Shown piece after piece: positions 54,501-64,000 of a stretch of 64,000 bases of DNA. Numbering within the stretch: position 1 is the stretch's first letter; each line of letters begins with the position of its first letter. The translations under genes and the position numbers were made by a program. The notes beneath the pieces were generated by a model. The model had not been told where the DNA came from, made no database searches, and saw nothing but the letters and a program-made list of their open reading frames with translations. The stretch lies in contig CM039467.1 in the NCBI GenBank assembly GCA_022414725.1, positions 13,613,037-13,677,036 of the forward strand. The letters run 5' to 3'. The DNA is from Microglena sp. YARC. Lineage: Eukaryota; Chlorophyta; Chlorophyceae; Chlamydomonadales; Chlamydomonadaceae.

Positions 54501-57500
54501 TGCTTTCTTATACTTTGTAAGTGGCACTACACAACCCTGCTCTGCTTTCTTATACTTTGTAAGTGGCACTACACAACCCTGCTCTGCTTTCTTATACTTT
54601 GTAAGTGGCACTACACAACCCTGCTCTGCTTTCTTATACTTTGTAAGTGGCACTACACAACCCTGCTCTGCTTTCTTATACTTTGTAAGTGGCACTACAC
54701 AACCCTGCTCTGCTTTCTTATACTTTGTAAGTGGCACTACACAACCCTGCTCTGCTTTCTTATACTTTGTAAGTGGCACTACACAACCCTGCTCTGCTTT
54801 CTTATACTTTGTAAGTGGCACTACACAACCCTGCTCTGCTTTCTTATACTTTGTAAGTGGCACTACACAACCCTGCTCTGCTTTCTTATACTTTGTAAGT
54901 GGCACTACACAACCCTGCTCTGCTTTCTTATACTTTGTAAGTGGCACTACACAACCCTGCTCTGCTTTCTTATACTTTGTAAGTGGCACTACACAACCCT
55001 GCTCTGCTTTCTTATACTTTGTAAGTGGCACTACACAACCCTGCTCTGCTTTCTTATACTATGTAAGTGGCACTACACAACCCTGCTCTGCTTTCTTATA
55101 CTTTGTAAGTGGCACTACACAACCCTGCTCTGCTTTCTTATACTTTGTAAGTGGCACTACACAACCCTGCTCTGCTTTCTTATACTTTGTAAGTGGCACT
55201 ACACAACCCTGCTCTGCTTTCTTATACTTTGTAAGTGGCACTACACAACCCTGCTCTGCTTTCTTATACTTTGTAAGTGGCACTACACAACCCTGCTCTG
55301 CTTTCTTATACTTTGTAAGTGGCACTACACAACCCTGCTCTGCTTTCTTATACTTTGTAAGTGGCACTACACAACCCTGCTCTGCTTTCTTATACTTTGT
55401 AAGTGGCACTACACAACCCTGCTCTGCTTTCTTATACTTTGTAAGTGGCACTACACAACCCTGCTCTGCTTTCTTATACTTTGTAAGTGGCACTACACAA
55501 CCCTGCTCTGCTTTCTTATACTTTGTAAGTGGCACTACACAACCCTGCTCTGCTTTCTTATACTTTGTAAGTGGCACTACACAACCCTGCTCTGCTTTCT
55601 TATACTTTGTAAGTGGCACTACACAACCCTGCTCTGCTTTCTTATACTTTGTAAGTGGCACTACACAACCCTGCTCTGCTTTCTTATACTTTGTAAGTGG
55701 CACTACACAACCCTGCTCTGCTTTCTTATACTTTGTAAGTGGCACTACACAACCCTGCTCTGCTTTCTTATACTTTGTAAGTGGCACTACACAACCCTGC
55801 TCTGCTTTCTTATACTTTGTAAGTGGCACTACACAACCCTGCTCTGCTTTCTTATACTTTGTAAGTGGCACTACACAACCCTGCTCTGCTTTCTTATACT
55901 TTGTAAGTGGCACTACACAACCCTGCTCTGCTTTCTTATACTTTGTAAGTGGCACTACACAACCCTGCTCTGCTTTCTTATACTTTGTAAGTGGCACTAC
56001 ACAACCCTGCTCTGCTTTCTTATACTTTGTAAGTGGCACTACACAACCCTGCTCTGCTTTCTTATACTTTGTAAGTGGCACTACACAACCCTGCTCTGCT
56101 TTCTTATACTTTGTAAGTGGCACTACACAACCCTGCTCTGCTTTCTTATACTTTGTAAGTGGCACTACACAACCCTGCTCTGCTTTCTTATACTTTGTAA
56201 GTGGCACTACACAACCCTGCTCTGCTTTCTTATACTTTGTAAGTGGCACTACACAACCCTGCTCTGCTTTCTTATACTTTGTAAGTGGCACTACACAACC
56301 CTGCTCTGCTTTCTTATACTTTGTAAGTGGCACTACACAACCCTGCTCTGCTTTCTTATACTTTGTAAGTGGCACTACACAACCCTGCTCTGCTTTCTTA
56401 TACTTTGTAAGTGGCACTACACAACCCTGCTCTGCTTTCTTATACTTTGTAAGTGGCACTACACAACCCTGCTCTGCTTTCTTATACTTTGTAAGTGGCA
56501 CTACACAACCCTGCTCTGCTTTCTTATACTTTGTAAGTGGCACTACACAACCCTGCTCTGCTTTCTTATACTTTGTAAGTGGCACTACACAACCCTGCTC
56601 TGCTTTCTTATACTTTGTAAGTGGCACTACACAACCCTGCTCTGCTTTCTTATACTTTGTAAGTGGCACTACACAACCCTGCTCTGCTTTCTTATACTTT
56701 GTAAGTGGCACTACACAACCCTGCTCTGCTTTCTTATACTTTGTAAGTGGCACTACACAACCCTGCTCTGCTTTCTTATACTTTGTAAGTGGCACTACAC
56801 AACCCTGCTCTGCTTTCTTATACTTTGTAAGTGGCACTACACAACCCTGCTCTGCTTTCTTATACTTTGTAAGTGGCACTACACAACCCTGCTCTGCTTT
56901 CTTATACTTTGTAAGTGGCACTACACAACCCTGCTCTGCTTTCTTATACTTTGTAAGTGGCACTACACAACCCTGCTCTGCTTTCTTATACTTGTAAGTG
57001 GCACTACACAACCCTGCTCTGCTTTCTTATACTTTGTAAGTGGCACTACACAACCCTGCTCTGCTTTCTTATACTTTGTAAGTGGCACTACACAACCCTG
57101 CTCTGCTTTCTTATACTTTGTAAGTGGCACTACACAACCCTGCTCTGCTTTCTTATACTTTGTAAGTGGCACTACACAACCCTGCTCTGCTTTCTTATAC
57201 TTTGTAAGTGGCACTACACAACCCTGCTCTGCTTTCTTATACTTTGTAAGTGGCACTACACAACCCTGCTCTGCTTTCTTATACTTTGTAAGTGGCACTA
57301 CACAACCCTGCTCTGCTTTCTTATACTTTGTAAGTGGCACTACACAACCCTGCTCTGCTTTCTTATACTTTGTAAGTGGCACTACACAACCCTGCTCTGC
57401 TTTCTTATACTTTGTAAGTGGCACTACACAACCCTGCTCTGCTTTCTTATACTTTGTAAGTGGCACTACACAACCCTGCTCTGCTTTCTTATACTTTGTA

Positions 57501-60500
57501 AGTGGCACTACACAACCCTGCTCTGCTTTCTTATACTTTGTAAGTGGCACTACACAACCCTGCTCTGCTTTCTTATACTTTGTAAGTGGCACTACACAAC
57601 CCTGCTCTGCTTTCTTATACTTTGTAAGTGGCACTACACAACCCTGCTCTGCTTTCTTATACTTTGTAAGTGGCACTACACAACCCTGCTCTGCTTTCTT
57701 ATACTTTGTAAGTGGCACTACACAACCCTGCTCTGCTTTCTTATACTTTGTAAGTGGCACTACACAACCCTGCTCTGCTTTCTTATACTTTGTAAGTGGC
57801 ACTACACAACCCTGCTCTGCTTTCTTATACTTTGTAAGTGGCACTACACAACCCTGCTCTGCTTTCTTATACTTTGTAAGTGGCACTACACAACCCTGCT
57901 CTGCTTTCTTATACTTTGTAAGTGGCACTACACAACCCTGCTCTGCTTTCTTATACTTTGTAAGTGGCACTACACAACCCTGCTCTGCTTTCTTATACTT
58001 TGTAAGTGGCACTACACAACCCTGCTCTGCTTTCTTATACTTTGTAAGTGGCACTACACAACCCTGCTCTGCTTTCTTATACTTTGTAAGTGGCACTACA
58101 CAACCCTGCTCTGCTTTCTTATACTTTGTAAGTGGCACTACACAACCCTGCTCTGCTTTCTTATACTTTGTAAGTGGCACTACACAACCCTGCTCTGCTT
58201 TCTTATACTTTGTAAGTGGCACTACACAACCCTGCTCTGCTTTCTTATACTTTGTAAGTGGCACTACACAACCCTGCTCTGCTTTCTTATACTTTGTAAG
58301 TGGCACTACACAACCCTGCTCTGCTTTCTTATACTTTGTAAGTGGCACTACACAACCCTGCTCTGCTTTCTTATACTTTGTAAGTGGCACTACACAACCC
58401 TGCTCTGCTTTCTTATACTTTGTAAGTGGCACTACACAACCCTGCTCTGCTTTCTTATACTTTGTAAGTGGCACTACACAACCCTGCTCTGCTTTCTTAT
58501 ACTTTGTAAGTGGCACTACACAACCCTGCTCTGCTTTCTTATACTTTGTAAGTGGCACTACACAACCCTGCTCTGCTTTCTTATACTTTGTAAGTGGCAC
58601 TACACAACCCTGCTCTGCTTTCTTATACTTTGTAAGTGGCACTACACAACCCTGCTCTGCTTTCTTATACTTTGTAAGTGGCACTACACAACCCTGCTCT
58701 GCTTTCTTATACTTTGTAAGTGGCACTACACAACCCTGCTCTGCTTTCTTATACTTTGTAAGTGGCACTACACAACCCTGCTCTGCTTTCTTATACTTTG
58801 TAAGTGGCACTACACAACCCTGCTCTGCTTTCTTATACTTTGTAAGTGGCACTACACAACCCTGCTCTGCTTTCTTATACTTTGTAAGTGGCACTACACA
58901 ACCCTGCTCTGCTTTCTTATACTTTGTAAGTGGCACTACACAACCCTGCTCTGCTTTCTTATACTTTGTAAGTGGCACTACACAACCCTGCTCTGCTTTC
59001 TTATACTTTGTAAGTGGCACTACACAACCCTGCTCTGCTTTCTTATACTTTGTAAGTGGCACTACACAACCCTGCTCTGCTTTCTTATACTTTGTAAGTG
59101 GCACTACACAACCCTGCTCTGCTTTCTTATACTTTGTAAGTGGCACTACACAACCCTGCTCTGCTTTCTTATACTTTGTAAGTGGCACTACACAACCCTG
59201 CTCTGCTTTCTTATACTTTGTAAGTGGCACTACACAACCCTGCTCTGCTTTCTTATACTTTGTAAGTGGCACTACACAACCCTGCTCTGCTTTCTTATAC
59301 TTTGTAAGTGGCACTACACAACCCTGCTCTGCTTTCTTATACTTTGTAAGTGGCACTACACAACCCTGCTCTGCTTTCTTATACTTTGTAAGTGGCACTA
59401 CACAACCCTGCTCTGCTTTCTTATACTTTGTAAGTGGCACTACACAACCCTGCTCTGCTTTCTTATACTTTGTAAGTGGCACTACACAACCCTGCTCTGC
59501 TTTCTTATACTTTGTAAGTGGCACTACACAACCCTGCTCTGCTTTCTTATACTTTGTAAGTGGCACTACACAACCCTGCTCTGCTTTCTTATACTTTGTA
59601 AGTGGCACTACACAACCCTGCTCTGCTTTCTTATACTTTGTAAGTGGCACTACACAACCCTGCTCTGCTTTCTTATACTTTGTAAGTGGCACTACACAAC
59701 CCTGCTCTGCTTTCTTATACTTTGTAAGTGGCACTACACAACCCTGCTCTGCTTTCTTATACTTTGTAAGTGGCACTACACAACCCTGCTCTGCTTTCTT
59801 ATACTTTGTAAGTGGCACTACACAACCCTGCTCTGCTTTCTTATACTTTGTAAGTGGCACTACACAACCCTGCTCTGCTTTCTTATACTTTGTAAGTGGC
59901 ACTACACAACCCTGCTCTGCTTTCTTATACTTTGTAAGTGGCACTACACAACCCTGCTCTGCTTTCTTATACTTTGTAAGTGGCACTACACAACCCTGCT
60001 CTGCTTTCTTATACTTTGTAAGTGGCACTACACAACCCTGCTCTGCTTTCTTATACTTTGTAAGTGGCACTACACAACCCTGCTCTGCTTTCTTATACTT
60101 TGTAAGTGGCACTACACAACCCTGCTCTGCTTTCTTATACTTTGTAAGTGGCACTACACAACCCTGCTCTGCTTTCTTATACTTTGTAAGTGGCACTACA
60201 CAACCCTGCTCTGCTTTCTTATACTTTGTAAGTGGCACTACACAACCCTGCTCTGCTTTCTTATACTTTGTAAGTGGCACTACACAACCCTGCTCTGCTT
60301 TCTTATACTTTGTAAGTGGCACTACACAACCCTGCTCTGCTTTCTTATACTTTGTAAGTGGCACTACACAACCCTGCTCTGCTTTCTTATACTTTGTAAG
60401 TGGCACTACACAACCCTGCTCTGCTTTCTTATACTTTGTAAGTGGCACTACACAACCCTGCTCTGCTTTCTTATACTTTGTAAGTGGCACTACACAACCC

Positions 60501-63500
60501 TGCTCTGCTTTCTTATACTTTGTAAGTGGCACTACACAACCCTGCTCTGCTTTCTTATACTTTGTAAGTGGCACTACACAACCCTGCTCTGCTTTCTTAT
60601 ACTTTGTAAGTGGCACTACACAACCCTGCTCTGCTTTCTTATACTTTGTAAGTGGCACTACACAACCCTGCTCTGCTTTCTTATACTTTGTAAGTGGCAC
60701 TACACAACCCTGCTCTGCTTTCTTATACTTTGTAAGTGGCACTACACAACCCTGCTCTGCTTTCTTATACTTTGTAAGTGGCACTACACAACCCTGCTCT
60801 GCTTTCTTATACTTTGTAAGTGGCACTACACAACCCTGCTCTGCTTTCTTATACTTTGTAAGTGGCACTACACAACCCTGCTCTGCTTTCTTATACTTTG
60901 TAAGTGGCACTACACAACCCTGCTCTGCTTTCTTATACTTTGTAAGTGGCACTACACAACCCTGCTCTGCTTTCTTATACTTTGTAAGTGGCACTACACA
61001 ACCCTGCTCTGCTTTCTTATACTTTGTAAGTGGCACTACACAACCCTGCTCTGCTTTCTTATACTTTGTAAGTGGCACTACACAACCCTGCTCTGCTTTC
61101 TTATACTTTGTAAGTGGCACTACACAACCCTGCTCTGCTTTCTTATACTTTGTAAGTGGCACTACACAACCCTGCTCTGCTTTCTTATACTTTGTAAGTG
61201 GCACTACACAACCCTGCTCTGCTTTCTTATACTTTGTAAGTGGCACTACACAACCCTGCTCTGCTTTCTTATACTTTGTAAGTGGCACTACACAACCCTG
61301 CTCTGCTTTCTTATACTTTGTAAGTGGCACTACACAACCCTGCTCTGCTTTCTTATACTTTGTAAGTGGCACTACACAACCCTGCTCTGCTTTCTTATAC
61401 TTTGTAAGTGGCACTACACAACCCTGCTCTGCTTTCTTATACTTTGTAAGTGGCACTACACAACCCTGCTCTGCTTTCTTATACTTTGTAAGTGGCACTA
61501 CACAACCCTGCTCTGCTTTCTTATACTTTGTAAGTGGCACTACACAACCCTGCTCTGCTTTCTTATACTTTGTAAGTGGCACTACACAACCCTGCTCTGC
61601 TTTCTTATACTTTGTAAGTGGCACTACACAACCCTGCTCTGCTTTCTTATACTTTGTAAGTGGCACTACACAACCCTGCTCTGCTTTCTTATACTTTGTA
61701 AGTGGCACTACACAACCCTGCTCTGCTTTCTTATACTTTGTAAGTGGCACTACACAACCCTGCTCTGCTTTCTTATACTTTGTAAGTGGCACTACACAAC
61801 CCTGCTCTGCTTTCTTATACTTTGTAAGTGGCACTACACAACCCTGCTCTGCTTTCTTATACTTTGTAAGTGGCACTACACAACCCTGCTCTGCTTTCTT
61901 ATACTTTGTAAGTGGCACTACACAACCCTGCTCTGCTTTCTTATACTTTGTAAGTGGCACTACACAACCCTGCTCTGCTTTCTTATACTTTGTAAGTGGC
62001 ACTACACAACCCTGCTCTGCTTTCTTATACTTTGTAAGTGGCACTACACAACCCTGCTCTGCTTTCTTATACTTTGTAAGTGGCACTACACAACCCTGCT
62101 CTGCTTTCTTATACTTTGTAAGTGGCACTACACAACCCTGCTCTGCTTTCTTATACTTTGTAAGTGGCACTACACAACCCTGCTCTGCTTTCTTATACTT
62201 TGTAAGTGGCACTACACAACCCTGCTCTGCTTTCTTATACTTTGTAAGTGGCACTACACAACCCTGCTCTGCTTTCTTATACTTTGTAAGTGGCACTACA
62301 CAACCCTGCTCTGCTTTCTTATACTTTGTAAGTGGCACTACACAACCCTGCTCTGCTTTCTTATACTTTGTAAGTGGCACTACACAACCCTGCTCTGCTT
62401 TCTTATACTTTGTAAGTGGCACTACACAACCCTGCTCTGCTTTCTTATACTTTGTAAGTGGCACTACACAACCCTGCTCTGCTTTCTTATACTTTGTAAG
62501 TGGCACTACACAACCCTGCTCTGCTTTCTTATACTTTGTAAGTGGCACTACACAACCCTGCTCTGCTTTCTTATACTTTGTAAGTGGCACTACACAACCC
62601 TGCTCTGCTTTCTTATACTTTGTAAGTGGCACTACACAACCCTGCTCTGCTTTCTTATACTTTGTAAGTGGCACTACACAACCCTGCTCTGCTTTCTTAT
62701 ACTTTGTAAGTGGCACTACACAACCCTGCTCTGCTTTCTTATACTTTGTAAGTGGCACTACACAACCCTGCTCTGCTTTCTTATACTTTGTAAGTGGCAC
62801 TACACAACCCTGCTCTGCTTTCTTATACTTTGTAAGTGGCACTACACAACCCTGCTCTGCTTTCTTATACTTTGTAAGTGGCACTACACAACCCTGCTCT
62901 GCTTTCTTATACTTTGTAAGTGGCACTACACAACCCTGCTCTGCTTTCTTATACTTTGTAAGTGGCACTACACAACCCTGCTCTGCTTTCTTATACTTTG
63001 TAAGTGGCACTACACAACCCTGCTCTGCTTTCTTATACTTTGTAAGTGGCACTACACAACCCTGCTCTGCTTTCTTATACTTTGTAAGTGGCACTACACA
63101 ACCCTGCTCTGCTTTCTTATACTTTGTAAGTGGCACTACACAACCCTGCTCTGCTTTCTTATACTTTGTAAGTGGCACTACACAACCCTGCTCTGCTTTC
63201 TTATACTTTGTAAGTGGCACTACACAACCCTGCTCTGCTTTCTTATACTTTGTAAGTGGCACTACACAACCCTGCTCTGCTTTCTTATACTTTGTAAGTG
63301 GCACTACACAACCCTGCTCTGCTTTCTTATACTTTGTAAGTGGCACTACACAACCCTGCTCTGCTTTCTTATACTTTGTAAGTGGCACTACACAACCCTG
63401 CTCTGCTTTCTTATACTTTGTAAGTGGCACTACACAACCCTGCTCTGCTTTCTTATACTTTGTAAGTGGCACTACACAACCCTGCTCTGCTTTCTTATAC

Positions 63501-64000
63501 TTTGTAAGTGGCACTACACAACCCTGCTCTGCTTTCTTATACTTTGTAAGTGGCACTACACAACCCTGCTCTGCTTTCTTATACTTTGTAAGTGGCACTA
63601 CACAACCCTGCTCTGCTTTCTTATACTTTGTAAGTGGCACTACACAACCCTGCTCTGCTTTCTTATACTTTGTAAGTGGCACTACACAACCCTGCTCTGC
63701 TTTCTTATACTTTGTAAGTGGCACTACACAACCCTGCTCTGCTTTCTTATACTTTGTAAGTGGCACTACACAACCCTGCTCTGCTTTCTTATACTTTGTA
63801 AGTGGCACTACACAACCCTGCTCTGCTTTCTTATACTTTGTAAGTGGCACTACACAACCCTGCTCTGCTTTCTTATACTTTGTAAGTGGCACTACACAAC
63901 CCTGCTCTGCTTTCTTATACTTTGTAAGTGGCACTACACAACCCTGCTCTGCTTTCTTATACTTTGTAAGTGGCACTACACAACCCTGCTCTGCTTTCTT
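42501..64000. repeat. 42-bp satellite, more than 500 units, runs off the window
   Basis: The unit is aagtggcactacacaaccct gctctgctttcttatacttt gt (42 bp). Most units are identical. Rare variants are TACTATG (for example 49642, 51112, 54009, 55059), one-base-deleted or -inserted TACTTG and TACTATTG (46323, 47080, 52623, 56990). 57000-64000 shows no variant, about 167 identical units. Since 42 is divisible by three, very long frames exist on both strands (KWHYTTLLCFLILC, PLTKYKKAEQGCVV) but they are not genes. No centromere or telomere feature can be shown. Confidence 0.97.

Noticed and set aside
45157..56997. A 3946-codon plus-strand frame and a 2337-codon minus-strand frame in the right third
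   Set aside because: Both are by-products of a 42-bp satellite whose period is divisible by three; the 14-residue unit repeats without change and there is no gene structure.
42501..64000. CRISPR-like array
   Set aside because: Units are directly contiguous with no unique spacers, and the sequence is eukaryotic.

Overview
Eukaryotic nuclear DNA, most likely from a green alga (Chlorophyta); the assignment is an inference. The supporting observations are a plant/animal-like RAPTOR protein, a bacterial-type (organellar) tryptophanyl-tRNA synthetase, long introns filled with CA/GT minisatellites, TTTAGGG telomere-type tracts inside an intron, and a Tc1/mariner transposon. The species cannot be named from the sequence. 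Both genes lie on the minus strand.

Main gene: a 5'- and 3'-complete RAPTOR (TOR complex 1 scaffold) gene from 29635 (ATG) down to 1373 (TAA). I placed 14 exons by reading the frame and the GT/AG signals. Every junction phase matches, and the exons total 4695 nt, exactly 1565 codons including the stop. Protein order: N-terminal caspase-like (RNC) domain, HEAT repeats, Gln/Ser-rich linker, C-terminal WD40 propeller. One in-frame TAG (29482-29480) interrupts exon 1. Further upstream on the same strand is the 3' part of a plastid/mitochondrial-type tryptophanyl-tRNA synthetase (33047-34447). It has a KMSKS exon and a C-terminal domain, and is broken by one-base homopolymer indels. Its 5' part is lost in tandem repeats and a 1000-N gap (38731-39730).

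The striking feature is how the introns are built. Nearly every exon from RAPTOR exon 3 to exon 14, and every visible TrpRS exon, has diverged tandem copies of its own edge lying in the adjacent intron. The copies span the exon-intron junction and many keep the GT donor or AG acceptor. I call these junction echoes. Intron 12 (6369-12468) consists of two such arrays, one from the head of exon 13 and one from the tail of exon 12, meeting near 7778. A composite Tc1/mariner element (8686-11919) sits inside the second array. The 3' UTR repeats the last coding segment with a 136-bp period. The TrpRS introns repeat the ends of its exons over about 3 kb.

Other structure: an 18-bp minisatellite (1660-4945), a heptamer array (18672-19577), an 897-bp terminal-inverted-repeat element (26511-27407), two fold-back elements (21665-21792, 22291-22652), a tRNA-like pol III promoter pair (21409-21463), and a 42-bp satellite filling 39.98-64 kb and running off the window. 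Sequence quality is visibly poor from about 33 to 42.5 kb.
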